In this document: positions 1-10,104 of the stretch, one piece after another
How the letters are laid out: every line of letters begins with the position of its first letter
Numbering within the stretch: the stretch's first letter is position 1
DNA from: VAZQ01 sp963817135
GTDB lineage: Bacteria > Pseudomonadota > Alphaproteobacteria > Rhizobiales > Xanthobacteraceae
Direction of reading: 5' to 3'
DNA length: 64,000 nt
Assembly (NCBI GenBank): GCA_963817135.1
Contig: CAWFNG010000002.1
Coordinates: forward strand, 62,001-126,000
Notes under the pieces: generated by a model
Database searches by the model: none
Seen by the model: only the letters and a program-made list of their open reading frames with translations
What the model was told of the DNA's origin: nothing
Position numbers and translations under genes: made by a program

Positions 1-2
1 AC

Positions 3-398
3 CGTCTAGCGCGGATTGGAGAGGTCCTTCCCGCCGGCGGCAAGGTCTTCGCCATGCTCGATATCTCCTATGTGTACATGGATATCTACCTGCCGACCGA
101 GGCGGCCGGAAAAGTGAAATTCGGCGCCGACTCCCGCATCGTCCTTGATGCCTATCCGAACATCGCGATCCCGGCGAAGGTGTCGTTCATCGCCACGCAG
201 GCGCAATTCACTCCCAAGACCGTGGAAACGCAGGACGAGCGCGACAAGCTGATGTTCCGGATCAGGGTGCGGATCGATCCTGAGCGACTGCGCGCGCGCG
301 GCGACCGCGTGCGCAGCGGCCTGCCCGGTGTTGCTTATGTGCTGACCGATCCGGCGGTTGTCTGGCCCTTCTGGCTGCAAGGGACGCCGCCGCAATGA
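3..398 (+). CDS. HlyD-family membrane fusion protein, C-terminal part (5' end outside window)
   Basis: This is the tail of a periplasmic adaptor that links an inner-membrane ABC exporter to an outer-membrane channel. The frame is open from base 3 and reads GEVLPAGGKVFAMLD, which is typical of the beta-barrel/lipoyl junction of YhiI/YbhG-like HlyD proteins, followed by the phrases VYMDIYLPT and DAYPNIAIPAKVSFI. The stop overlaps the ATG of the next gene (ATGA at 395-398), so it is translationally coupled to the RbbA-like ABC gene. No frameshift is visible here, unlike in the two genes downstream. The N-terminal signal anchor and hairpin lie before the window, so the true start is unknown. Confidence 0.85.
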   Translation, partial: RLARIGEVLPAGGKVFAMLDISYVYMDIYLPTEAAGKVKFGADSRIVLDAYPNIAIPAKVSFIATQAQFTPKTVETQDERDKLMFRIRVRIDPERLRARGDRVRSGLPGVAYVLTDPAVVWPFWLQGTPPQ

Positions 399-3167
399 TC
401 GGGTGCGGCCCCTCGGTCGCGCGTCTTGAGGACGTCACGCAGCGTTACGCTGGCGCGGTCGCTCTCGATGCGGTCACGATCGCGCTTCCGGCTGGCTGCA
501 TGGTTGGCCTGATCGGACCCGACGGGGTCGGGAAGTCCTCGCTGCTGGGCATCGTTGCAGGCGCGCGCCGGATCCAATCGGGAAGCGTCTTTGTCCTCGA
601 CGGCGACATGGCGGATGCGGCGCACCGCGCCGCCATTTGCCCCCGCATCGCCTATATGCCGCAAGGATTGGGCAAGAACCTTTATCCGGATCTGAGCGTC
701 CGAGAGAACATCGAATTCTTCGGCCGCTTGTTCGGACAGTCGCGCTCCGAACGCAATTGGAGGATTTCCGATCTTCTGGACGGCACGGGGCTCGCGCCCT
801 TTGCCGACCGGCCGGCGAAAAAGCTCTCCGGCGGCATGCGGCAGAAGCTAGGGCTATGCTGCTCGCTGATCCACGATCCTGACCTGCTCGATCCTCGACG
901 AGCCCACCACGGGTGTGGATCCGCTCTCGCGCCGCCAGTTCTGGGAGCTGATCGAGCGAATGCGTTCGCGCCGCTCAGGCATGAGCGTGCTGGTGGCGAC
1001 GGCGTACATGGAAGAGGCCGAGCGGTTCGATTCGCTTGTTGCCATGAATGCGGGAAAGGTGCTGGCGGCGGGATCGCCGGGTGATCTCAAGACGAACACG
1101 CACGCGAAGACTGTGGAGGACGCGTTCGTTGCGCTGCTGCCGGAGCAACAGCGCGCCGGTCACAAAGCATTGGAAATACCGCCACGCCGCATCATCGACG
1201 CCGAGCCGGTGATCGCGGCGCGCGACCTCACCTGCCGGTTCGGCGATTTCACGGCCGTCGACCGGGTGAGCTTCACGATCGAGCGAGGCGAAATCTTCGG
1301 CTTCGTCGGCTCGAATGGCTGCGGCAAGACCACGACCATGAAGATGCTGACCGGTTTGCTGCCGCCGAGCGAAGGAGAGGCGCTGCGTGCTCGGAAAGCC
1401 GCTCGATGCAGGCGACATGAGCGCGCGCAGTCGTGTCGGTTACATGTCCCAATCGTTCTCCCTCTACACCGAGCTTACGGTCCGGCAGAACCTCGATCTC
1501 CACGCCCGGCTTTTCCATCTTCCGGCCGGTAAGGCAAAGATGCGTATCGCCGAATTGGTCGGACGATGTAGGCCTTGCGGATCACCTCGATCAACGCGCC
1601 TCTGAACCTGCCGCTGGGCATTCGCCAGCGGCTCTCGCTGGCGGTTGCCATCGTGCACGAACCCGAGATTCTCATCCTTGATGAGCCGACCTCGGGCGTA
1701 GACCCCTTGGCGCGCGACCGGTTCTGGGAATTGCTCATCGATCTGTCGCGCAATCAAGACGTGACCATTTTCGTCTCGACTTATTTCATGAACGAAGCCG
1801 AGCGCTGCGATCGGATAGCGCTGATGGATTCGGGGAAGAGTGCTGGCGACCGACACCCCGACCTCGCTCACAAAAGCCCGCGGCGTCGCGACGCTCGAAG
1901 ACGCGTTCATCAGTTACCTGGAAGAGGCGATCACGGCGCGCGCTTCCCGTACCAAGGCACCGACCACGACCGGCTTCCCATTACCGGCAACGGAGAGATT
2001 GCCCGCGACGGCAATTACGCGGCCCGCGACCCGACCGGCGTTCAGCCTGCAGCGTCTTTTCGCTTACACCATCCGCGAAAGTCTGGAACTCCTGCGTGAT
2101 CCGATCCGGCTGGGATTTGCTCTGTTCGGCACCGCGTTGCTGATGCTGGTATTCGGATTTGGCATCTCGACCGACGTCAACAACCTCTCCTTCGCGGTTC
2201 TCGACCGTGACCAGACGACATGAGAGCCGCGCCTATCTCGAGGAGCTCAGAGGGTCGACTTATTTCGTGGAGAAAGCGCCGCTCGCCGACTACGCCGACC
2301 TCGAGAGACGGCTCAAGAGCGGCGATATCAAAGCTGCCATTGAAATCCCTCCGGGCTTCGGCCGCGATATCGAGCGCGGGCGCCCAGCGTGGGTCGGTGC
2401 CTGGGTGGACGGTGCAATGCCGTTTCGCGCGGCAGACCATACGCGGCTATCTGCAGGGAATGCATCAGCTGTATCTGACCGATCCGGCCGTGAAGACGAC
2501 AGCGCCTGCCATCGCGCCACCTGCCGATATCGAAATCAGGTACAAGTACAATCAGGATTTCGAGAGCATCTATGCGATGGTGCCTTCGAGCATCTGCCAT
2601 GCTGCTTGCTCTGTTCCCGGCGATCCTGATGGCGCTTGCCATTGTACGGGAGAAGGAGCTCGGCTCGATCACCAACCTTTATGTGACGCCCGTCACCCGC
2701 ATCGAATTTTTGCTGGGCAAGCAGCTGCCCTGTATCGGCGTCGCGATGCTCGAACTTTGCATTGATGTTCCTGATGGCGTTATTTGTCTTCGAGGTGCCG
2801 CTCAAAGGAAGCTTTCCTGCTCTGCTTGATGGGGAGTGCTGGTCTATGTCACGGCGACCACCGCCTACGGCATGCTGATCTCAGCGTTTACGCAGCACGC
2901 AGATCGCGGCGCTCTTCGGCACGACCATCTTGACCGTCTTGCCGGCGACGCAGTTTTCCGGCATGATGACCCCGGTTTCCTCGCTCACGGGAATGGCCGC
3001 AGATCATGGGTCGGGCATTTCCGATGACATACTTTAGTTCCGATCAGCGTCGGAACGTTCACCAAGGGTCTCGGCTTTGTGGACCTCAGCCACGAGCTTG
3101 GCCGACGCTGGCGGTTTTCATCCCGGTGCTCCTGAGCCTGCTGCTTGCAGCAGCTTTACTGCTCTGA
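395..3167 (+). pseudogene. RbbA-like ABC transporter (two ATPase domains plus ABC-2 membrane domain), multiply frameshifted
   Basis: Joining the frames gives one RbbA/YhiH-type protein. The first ATPase domain has Walker A GPDGVGKSS, signature LSGGMRQK and Walker B LDEPTTGVDP. The second has GSNGCGKTTT, LPLGIRQR and ILDEPTSGVDP. An ABC-2 permease region follows, with RDPIRLGFALFG, IVREKELGSITNLYVTP and ATQFSGMMTPVSSLTG. Continuity needs about 16 frame changes, near 890, 1386, 1561, 1607, 1839, 2221, 2431, 2598, 2752, 2828, 2835, 2893, 3002, 3036 and two near 3100. Each is repaired by removing one base, and the conserved motifs are intact. It sits between the HlyD and YhhJ-like genes, the usual exporter layout. 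It is either a pseudogene or a stretch of insertion-type sequence errors. Confidence 0.8.
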
Positions 3168-3214
3168 CTTCGCACTAAGCAGGCAAGCGCTTCACTTGCG
3201 GCCGCTGAGATTCG

Positions 3215-4438
3215 ATGCGCAAGCTCGAAAACATCTTCTGGCTCGGCACCAAGGAGCTGCGCAGCTTCCTGTAACGATTTCGTGCTACTGGGGTTTGTGA
3301 TCTACGCATTTTCACTGGCGATGATCAGCCAGGCGCAGAGCAACTCACAGGAGGTGCACAACGCCTCGGTCGCGCATGGTGGACGAGGATAATTCCGAGC
3401 TTTCCCGCCGCATCACCCATGCGTTCCTGCCGCCTTACTTCCAGACGCCGAAACCGATTGCCGAGCGAGATATCGTCCCTCTGATGAACGCTCGGAAAAT
3501 ACACCTTCGTGGTCGACATCCCCCCGAATTTCGAGCGGGACGTACTGGGCAAGCATCGGCCTGCGATCCAGATCGACGTTGATGCCACTGCGATGGTGCA
3601 GGCAGGCCTCGGCTCCGGTTACATCCAGCAGATCATCACCACTGAGATCGCCGACTTCCTGTCGCATTCGGAAGGCGTGCCGCCGTCCAGGGTCAATCTC
3701 GACGTGCGTATCGCATTTAACCCGAACATTACGACCGCGTGGTTTACTTGCGTGATGGCGATCATCAACAATATTACCATGCTGGCCATCATCCTGGCTG
3801 GCGCCGCCATCATCCGCGAGCGCGAGCACGGCACGATGGACCACCTCCTGGTGATGCCGCTGACCCCGTTCGAAATTGCGATGTCGAAGGTGTGGGCGAA
3901 CGGCCTGGTGATCACCGTGGCGGCCGGCCTTTCGCTTTACGGTGTGGTTCGCATGTTTCTCGGCATTCCCATCACCGGCTCGATACCACTGTTCATGGTC
4001 GGCGTGATGATCTACCTCTTCTTTGCCACTGCGATCGGAATATTTCTGGGCACCGTCGCGCGGTCGATGCCGCAGCTTGGCCTACTCTACATGCTGGTCT
4101 ATCTGCCCATGAACATGCTCTCCGGCAGCAACACCCCCCTTGAAAGCATGCCGCCGTGGTTGGCCACCGCCATGCAAGCGTCACCCTCTACGCATTTCGT
4201 GTCCTTTGCGCAGTCGATCCTCTACCGCGGTGCCGGCATCGATGTGGTCTGGCCGCAATTCGTGATAGTCGCGCTGATCGGCGGCCTGTTCTTCGGTCTT
4301 GCTGTACTGCGCTTCCGATCGGTCGACGGTGCAGGCAGTATAGATCTTAAAAGCGGAGTGGAGTTCGCTCGTCTGTTCGTACGAAGCTTCCTCTCGAAAG
4401 CTTCCTCTCGCATGCTCGTGGAAATCCGTAGTAGTTGA
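3215..4438 (+). pseudogene. YhhJ-like ABC-2 type transporter permease, three apparent frameshifts near the N terminus
   Basis: The frame starts MRKLENIFWLGTKELRSFL, breaks at about 3271, continues as DFVLLGFVIYAFSLAM, breaks at about 3375 into MVDEDNSELSRRI, breaks at about 3497 and then runs open to 4438. Each break is again one surplus base. The intact part shows the periplasmic domain (VVDIPPNFERDV, FNPNITTAWF) and the ABC-2 membrane core (AAIIREREHGTMDHLLVMPL, MLSGSNTPLESMP). With the RbbA-like and HlyD genes it would form a YhiI-RbbA-YhhJ exporter whose substrate is unknown. The C-terminal 300 residues could be translated as they stand, but the whole protein could not be made from this sequence. 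Confidence 0.8.
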
Positions 4439-4451
4439 ACAGGAGATTTCT

Positions 4452-5168
4452 ATGAAAGCTGTGGACGTGATGACGCGAAATGTCATATCGATCAAGCCGA
4501 ACGCCTCGGTCGCTGAAATGATCAAGCTGATGCTCGATAACAGAATCAGCGGCTTACCGGTTATTGATGACCGCGAGCAGGTTGTTGGCATCGTTACCGA
4601 AGGCGATTGCCTGCGTCGCACCGAGACAGGCACGGAGCGAAAACGGTCACGTTGGCTGGAATTCTTGGCCGGCCCAGGACGCCTTGCGGACGAATATATC
4701 CATACCCACAGCCGAAAAGTCGCGGATGTAATGACGAAAACTCCAATCACGGTAGCAGAAGACACGCCGCTGGAGGAAGTCGTGCACCTGATGGAAAGCC
4801 GCCGCATCAAGCGGCTGCCAGTCGTGCGGGATGCCAAAGTTGTGGGAATTGTCAGCCGGGCGAATCTGCTGCAAGCCTTGGCGACTGTAGCGAGCAACAT
4901 ACCGCCTGCTGCTGCGGACGATTTCGCAATCCGCGACCAGATCATGACCGAATTCGGCAGACAACCGTGGGCGCCGCAGTTCAACGTGACTGTGCGGGAC
5001 GGAATTGTCGACTTATGGGGCATCGTCTTCGCTTCGCACCAACGCGAAGCGGCGATTGTCGCGGCTGAAAACGTTTCCGGCGTTAAAAAAGTGCGAAGTC
5101 ATATCGCCTGGGTCGAGCCGCAGTCAGGAATGGTCATCGAGTACCCTGAGGAGACGACAACCCAATAG
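4452..5168 (+). CDS. CBS-pair and BON domain protein
   Basis: A 238-residue soluble protein. The first CBS motif is at about residues 7-62 (DVMTRNVISIKPNASVAEMI) and the second at about 90-145 (DVMTKTPITVAEDTPLEEVV). A C-terminal BON domain (about 165-225) contains VRDGIVDLWGIV and ENVSGVKKVRSHI. CBS pairs bind adenine nucleotides or S-adenosyl ligands and usually act as energy sensors; BON domains are associated with membranes or ligands. A good ribosome site (AGGAG) lies just before the ATG, 13 bp after the YhhJ-like gene, so it may share that transcript. In related genomes such proteins cluster with universal stress proteins, as here. The ligand and target are not known. Confidence 0.88.
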   Translation: MKAVDVMTRNVISIKPNASVAEMIKLMLDNRISGLPVIDDREQVVGIVTEGDCLRRTETGTERKRSRWLEFLAGPGRLADEYIHTHSRKVADVMTKTPITVAEDTPLEEVVHLMESRRIKRLPVVRDAKVVGIVSRANLLQALATVASNIPPAAADDFAIRDQIMTEFGRQPWAPQFNVTVRDGIVDLWGIVFASHQREAAIVAAENVSGVKKVRSHIAWVEPQSGMVIEYPEETTTQ

Positions 5169-5325
5169 CGGCTGCGCCATCTGTGGGCCTCTGATTTGTC
5201 CTCGGGCGGGGCCCAGGAGCTCGCCGGGGTGCGCCGTTCGAATACCTTCCCCCGGGAAAAGCCAGGGGTGGAGAAAACTTTTGTTCAAAGCACTTTAAAA
5301 GGACCGGGTTTGCCAGGAGAAAAAA

Positions 5326-6293
5326 TTGACCATTGGCAGACAAACACACATTCCGCCGCCAGCTCATCCTGATAAACGCCGAGAACCTTTGCCGTGGCAG
5401 CGGCCGAAGTCAGAGCAGGAGGATCCTAACGCCTTACGCTTGACCCAAGCGATTCGCGAATTCCCAGTTATCGCCTGGCCGAACAGGATATTGACTTCCT
5501 TGCCGGTGACGAGATTCGAGGTCCGCGACTGCAGCTCGAATACCTCAAACCCGAATTGATTCTCAAAGAACACGGGATCGATCATACTATTGTTGTTTAC
5601 GGCAGCACCCGAATTGTCGAGCCTGCGGCAGCTCTCCGCAAAGTAGAAGCGTTGCAAGCAGCCATTGCCGCTGATCCTGATAACTCGGAATTGGCGCGGC
5701 AGCTTGCGATTGCCCGGAGAATACTCGCTAAAAGCTCCTATTACGACTTGGCTCGGGAATTTGGACGTCTGGTTAGCACGGCTGGCCGGAAGGCTGACAA
5801 GCCTAGGATGGTAATAATGACGGGGGGCGGCCCTGGGATTATGGAGGCGGCCAATCGAGGAGCTTTCGACGTCGCAGCGAAATCCGTCGGCTTGAACATC
5901 GATTTGCCGCATGAACAATATCCGAATGCATACATTACCCCCGAGCTGTGCTTTCGCTTTCGTTACTTCGCGCTGCGCAAGCTGCACCTGCTGCTACGAG
6001 CCAAGGCACTCGTCGCTTTTCCCGGCGGCTATGGGACCTTCGACGAACTGTTTGAAATTCTGACGCTTATTCAAACTCGCAAGATCAAGCCAATTCCTAT
6101 CGTGCTGGTGGGCGAGAGATATTGGCGGCGGGCAATCGATTTGGATTTTCTAGTTGACGAAGGGGTCATCGATGCCGAGGACCGTGAGCTGTTCTGGTTT
6201 GCCGAAACCGCACAGGAAATCTGGAACGGCATCCTTCATTGGCATGAACTGTCCGGCGAGCCGCTATTTGGCGCCGGAAGGAGACTCTTGTAA
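5326..6293 (+). CDS. LOG-family (TIGR00730-like) Rossmann protein, apparent -1 frameshift near the N terminus
   Basis: The lysine-decarboxylase-like fold of LOG proteins is clear from TGGGPGIMEAANRG and PGGYGTFDELFE. LOG enzymes hydrolyse nucleotide 5'-monophosphates, and some release cytokinin bases. The uninterrupted frame begins only with a weak TTG at 5556, but conserved sequence (SYRLAEQDIDFLAGDEIRG) lies upstream without a start. A TTG at 5326 with a strong AGGAGA ribosome site opens another frame (KSEQEDPNALRLTQAIREF) that would join after one C is restored in the CCC run at 5463-5465. So either a base is missing in the sequence or the gene is recently broken. Its 3' end overlaps the convergent acyl-ligase gene by 30 bp. 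Confidence 0.75.
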
Positions 6294-9188
6294 TGCGCTA
6301 AGTTTAGCGATCGCGCGGGCGTCCTGATGCGGTTTGATAAGCTCGCCAAGGTCGGGCTCCCCGCAAGCGGCCAAGATGACGGCGCGTACCGCATCGCGCA
6401 GCTGCACTACGGCGGCAAAATCGGTCCCGGTCGGGAGAATGGGGTCCGCAAAGCTGACGCGGATTGGGCTCCATCGCGGAAACCACTGATTTGCGCGCAA
6501 CATCGAGCGCGTTCCCCGGAGCGTTGCCGGCACCACCGGCAGTTTGGCTTGTGCCGCCACCATGAATGCGCCCAAATAGAATCCAGAGAGCCCGGGACGG
6601 CGGGTGAACGTGCCCTCCGGAAAGAATACCAGCAGCCGATTTTGCCGAGCGGCTGAAGTCGCGCCTTCCAGATCCGCCAGGCTGTCGACAAGCTCAAAAC
6701 GATCGATAAATAGAGCTCCGAGGCGCCGCAGTACCGATCCGGCAAAGATTTCCTTCGCGAGCTCCTTTTTGACGACATATGTCGGCTCGCCGGGAAGGAC
6801 GGCCGCCACTACGAGCGCATCCATGTAGCTCGAGTGATTGAATACCATTACGCCGGCTTTTGGAATATTTTCGATACCGCTCACCGACATCGGCAACCGC
6901 ATTGCTGCAAGTGCCACGCGCGCCAGCGCGCGGATTGCCGCCCACCGCCATGGCAGAAACGGCAGCCCTATTACTGCCATCCCGCCCAGCACGAAGCCGA
7001 TCGCGACAATGGTCCACCACCATCCGGCATAAGCGGTCTCAGCCAGGCTGCGCCGCCATTGCGGAATGCGCGCGCTCAATCCGGCAAAGCTCAGCCGGGC
7101 TATTTGCCACCATAGCGCACGTTGCGACGGTACAAGATTTTTTGCGAGATAGAGATCGCGTGCCGCGGCTCTGCGGATTTTGCCGCTCGCGGTTTTCGGG
7201 ACTGTCCCCGGCGCAACCAGAACCACTTCGTCCGGCGGACCGCCGACAATATGCGTTGCCGCCTCTTGTGCGCGAAGCTTCAAGACGGATTGCGCCGAGG
7301 AATCTTTCTCATCAGCCTCGGCCAGCACCACAACGCGTTCGGTGCCGGAAACCGCATCGCGGATGCCGAAGGCGGCAATCCCGTTCCTGCGCAGGCCGGG
7401 TATGGCACCAACCGCCTCCTCGATCTCATGCGGCGCGATGTGCTGGCCGGCTCTGATGATGATGTCCTTGATCCTGCCGGTAATGAAAAGATCGCCGCCG
7501 GCGATATAGCCGCGGTCCCCGGTATCGAGCCAGCCGTCGTGAAACAGCTCCCGCGTCTTCGCCGGATTTTGAAAATAGCCGGAAGTCGCCGATGGACCGC
7601 GAAATTCAACTCGGCCTTCCCGGCGCTCGTCCAGCTCGTGGCCCAGTTCATCAACGATGCGGATTTCGTGATCCGGTATCGGTTGGCCGCAGGCAACAAG
7701 CTCAATGGCGTCGCGATCGTCGGGGCTTGCCGGTTCAGCTATCGCGCGAGTGCGCAAGGCTGCCCTGTTCACGCGGTCGATGAGCGGGGGGCGTCCAGGC
7801 GGCGGCAGCGTGACGGCGACCGCGTTCTCGGCAAGGCCATAGACCGGGACCATTGCTCCCGGCTGGAACCCGTATCGGCCGAAACGATCGATAAAGCGGC
7901 GCAGAGTGTCGACGCTGACGGGCTCGGCGCCATTTCCCACCAGCCGGACCGAGCTCAAGTCCAATCCTGCAAGATCGGACTCGTTGATTTTGGCAAGACA
8001 CAACTCGAAAGCGAAATTGGGCGCTGCGGAAATTGTGCCGCGGAAGCGATGCATCGCCCACAGCCAGCTCGCTGGCCGTGCAAGAAATGTAAGCGGAGAC
8101 ATCGCATAGAGCGGCGCGCCGTAATAGAGGCAGCCTAACCATGCGCCGATGAGGCCCATATCATGATAAAGAGGCAACCAGCTTACGAATTTGTCCGTTG
8201 AACTCGCGCCAACGGCGCGGCCGATGCCGCGGATATTTGCAAGCAGGTTTGCATGGCTTAACACGACGCCTTTTGGATCTCCGGTGCTGCCGGAAGTGTA
8301 TTGAATGAGTGCGGTCGCATACCCATCGTGCAGCTTCGGCAACGGGATCTCGGCAGATGGTATTGAGAGTGTCGCCGCGCTTTCGATCGAAGCTAATGAC
8401 GGAACGAGTCCTTTCAGAAGTGCACCGAGGCGAATGCCTTCCGGCACCGTGATGAGCAAGCAGGCGTCCGCGTTGCCAAGGATTCCGGCCTGGCGCCGCA
8501 CGTAATCCTCGATCTGGGAGCGTTGCAGGGGTGGGTAGATCGGCACCGGAATGCCGCCGGCATAGAGCACGCCGAAAAAAGCTGTGAAAAACTCCAGGCT
8601 CGTAGGCAGCATGAGCGCCACACGGTCGCCCGGCATCACGTCACGTTCGACCAGGCCCGCAGCAATGTCGCGCGATTTGCTTGCAAGCTCCCAGTAGCTC
8701 AGGGTGCCGGCGACCGTGGTATCATCCTCCAGCACCGTGACGTGAAGGCGCTCTGGATGTTCGCCGACGTGCCACTCCAGCACCTCCAGCAGCGTGCTCG
8801 CGTCGGTGGCGGCGGAAACCGTGCCAAGAGAAGCCGATGCGAGCGGCTCTGTAATAACTGGAGCTCCCGCCTGCGGCGCCTTCTGCACGGCCTCCCACAA
8901 GTCACCTACTGTATTGGCTTCCCCGATCAGCTTGATGGACAAACGAATGCCGAATACACGCTCGAGACGAAGAACCAGCTCGGTTCGCCCAAGGCTGTCG
9001 ATACCCAGCTCGCGTTCGAGTCGAGTCGATAAAGAGACCGTCGCGGGGCGTACGTGATACGGATGCAGCTCTCGCGAGAGCTCGCGCACAATGGCGATCA
9101 AATTATCTTTCCGCGTCCGATCTGTTGCGGACGCGGTTTTGTCAACGGCAGCTGTCTCCATGGATGAGCGATATTCCGCAAAATGCAT
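6264..9188 (-). CDS. Acyl carrier - acyl-AMP ligase - PlsC acyltransferase fusion protein
   Basis: A 974-residue fusion. Residues about 28-105 form an acyl-carrier domain with the phosphopantetheine serine in ELGIDSLGRTEL (Ser65). Residues about 130-690 form an adenylation domain of the fatty acyl-AMP ligase/acyl-CoA synthetase type (YTSGSTGDPKG at 297-307, WLPLYHDMGLIG, later GWLDTGDRGYI). Near 725-760 there are hydrophobic segments, then a PlsC acyltransferase with NHSSYMD (HX4D) near 780 and FFPEGT near 856. The arrangement suggests that a fatty acid is activated, loaded onto the built-in carrier and transferred to an acceptor at the membrane, without CoA. That is inference from domains. 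An FNR-type box lies 7 bp upstream of the first ATG; METAAV at 9161 is an alternative start. Confidence 0.87.
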   Translation of the reverse strand: MHFAEYRSSMETAAVDKTASATDRTRKDNLIAIVRELSRELHPYHVRPATVSLSTRLERELGIDSLGRTELVLRLERVFGIRLSIKLIGEANTVGDLWEAVQKAPQAGAPVITEPLASASLGTVSAATDASTLLEVLEWHVGEHPERLHVTVLEDDTTVAGTLSYWELASKSRDIAAGLVERDVMPGDRVALMLPTSLEFFTAFFGVLYAGGIPVPIYPPLQRSQIEDYVRRQAGILGNADACLLITVPEGIRLGALLKGLVPSLASIESAATLSIPSAEIPLPKLHDGYATALIQYTSGSTGDPKGVVLSHANLLANIRGIGRAVGASSTDKFVSWLPLYHDMGLIGAWLGCLYYGAPLYAMSPLTFLARPASWLWAMHRFRGTISAAPNFAFELCLAKINESDLAGLDLSSVRLVGNGAEPVSVDTLRRFIDRFGRYGFQPGAMVPVYGLAENAVAVTLPPPGRPPLIDRVNRAALRTRAIAEPASPDDRDAIELVACGQPIPDHEIRIVDELGHELDERREGRVEFRGPSATSGYFQNPAKTRELFHDGWLDTGDRGYIAGGDLFITGRIKDIIIRAGQHIAPHEIEEAVGAIPGLRRNGIAAFGIRDAVSGTERVVVLAEADEKDSSAQSVLKLRAQEAATHIVGGPPDEVVLVAPGTVPKTASGKIRRAAARDLYLAKNLVPSQRALWWQIARLSFAGLSARIPQWRRSLAETAYAGWWWTIVAIGFVLGGMAVIGLPFLPWRWAAIRALARVALAAMRLPMSVSGIENIPKAGVMVFNHSSYMDALVVAAVLPGEPTYVVKKELAKEIFAGSVLRRLGALFIDRFELVDSLADLEGATSAARQNRLLVFFPEGTFTRRPGLSGFYLGAFMVAAQAKLPVVPATLRGTRSMLRANQWFPRWSPIRVSFADPILPTGTDFAAVVQLRDAVRAVILAACGEPDLGELIKPHQDARAIAKLSALQESPSGAK

Positions 9189-9194
9189 GGAACC

Positions 9195-9208
9195 TTGATC
9201 AGGATCAA
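9195..9208. promoter_or_regulatory. FNR/FixK-type box between the acyl-ligase fusion and USP genes
   Basis: TTGATCAGGATCAA is a perfect TTGAT-N4-ATCAA palindrome, the consensus of FNR/ANR/FixK regulators. Its centre is 68.5 bp before the ATG of the plus-strand stress protein. A class II promoter (box at -41.5) would put the transcript start near 9243, leaving a 27-base leader with a GGGAG ribosome site. For the minus-strand fusion the same geometry gives a start near 9160, at or past the first two ATGs, so control of the plus-strand gene is better supported. Confidence 0.8.
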
Positions 9209-9269
9209 AACAATATCCGCAATTTTCAGCTGATGCTTACCCGCAGCGAATCCCCGGGAGCTTGAAGCA

Positions 9270-10094
9270 ATGTCATTCGGTTCGCTTTTGGTTCATGTCG
9301 ATGTCGATGGCCCCTTGGGGGCACGGATCGGTATCGCTGCAGAACTTGCCGACCGGTTTCAGGCTCGCCTGATCGGAGTTGCGGCGTGGGCGTCCATGTC
9401 GGTGTTTCTTGCCGAGGAAGCTTCGACTGCCGGCACGCCAAGTGTCCCCGAATTGCAGGATATGCAGAGCCTTATCGATGTCAAAGGCAGGGAGTTCTGT
9501 GCTGCCTTGAAGGCGCCCAGCCGGCGGGTGGAATGGCGATCAATCCTGGATTTTCCGACACAAGCCGTTGTGCGCGAGGCCCGGGCGGCCGATCTCGTCA
9601 TCATCGGTAATGTCAAGGAAAACAAGGATTCCTTCCGGGCGCTGGAGCCGGGAAGCGTAATCATCAAAGCCGGTCGGCCAGTCCTGGTGGTGCCCCAGGG
9701 TCTCGCATCCCTTTCGCCAAGGAGAATTGCGGTCGCATGGAAGGATGTGCGCGAAGCCCGCCGCGCTGTTCACGACTCCATGCCTTTTTTGCAGAAGGCG
9801 GAGAGCGTCATGATTGTCGAGGTCCTGGAAGAAGGCGAAAAGAATGGGGCCTCACATCGCGTGAAAGACGTCGCGAACTATCTTGCTCGCCATCGCGTCG
9901 AAATCATCGCAGAGCGGGTGCGGCCCTCCGACGTTACGGCGTCGGATTCATTGCTGCGGCTGATCGAGGACGAAAACATCGACCTGCTGGTGGCCGGTGG
10001 CTATGGTCATTCGCGATTGGGTGAATGGGTTTTCGGCGGAGTTACCCGCGACCTGCTCGAGCAAAGTCCTATCTGTTGTCTGTTTTCGCATTGA
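9270..10094 (+). CDS. Universal stress protein, tandem UspA domains
   Basis: A 274-residue protein with two UspA-like halves. The N-terminal half ends in ADLVIIGN...AGRPVLVVP. The C-terminal half has the nucleotide-binding signature GGYGHSRLGEWVFGGVTRDLL, close to the G-2x-G-9x-G(S/T) pattern of ATP-binding Usp proteins. Such proteins support survival under low oxygen, starvation or respiratory arrest. The ATG is preceded by GGGAG and lies downstream of a perfect FNR-type box. The next gene is a paralogue only 10 bp away, so the two probably form an operon. The N-terminal half lacks the glycine motif and is probably structural. Confidence 0.9.
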   Translation: MSFGSLLVHVDVDGPLGARIGIAAELADRFQARLIGVAAWASMSVFLAEEASTAGTPSVPELQDMQSLIDVKGREFCAALKAPSRRVEWRSILDFPTQAVVREARAADLVIIGNVKENKDSFRALEPGSVIIKAGRPVLVVPQGLASLSPRRIAVAWKDVREARRAVHDSMPFLQKAESVMIVEVLEEGEKNGASHRVKDVANYLARHRVEIIAERVRPSDVTASDSLLRLIEDENIDLLVAGGYGHSRLGEWVFGGVTRDLLEQSPICCLFSH

Positions 10095-10104
10095 GGTAAC
10101 GACC

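Noticed and set aside
890..3500. Programmed +1 frameshifting to make the ABC exporter
   Set aside because: Nineteen events in under 3 kb, with no common slippery sequence or rare codon, could not give useful protein yield.
7122..8138. 338-residue plus-strand frame inside the acyl-ligase fusion gene
   Set aside because: It is opposite the adenylation domain; low-complexity Arg-rich translation without motifs.
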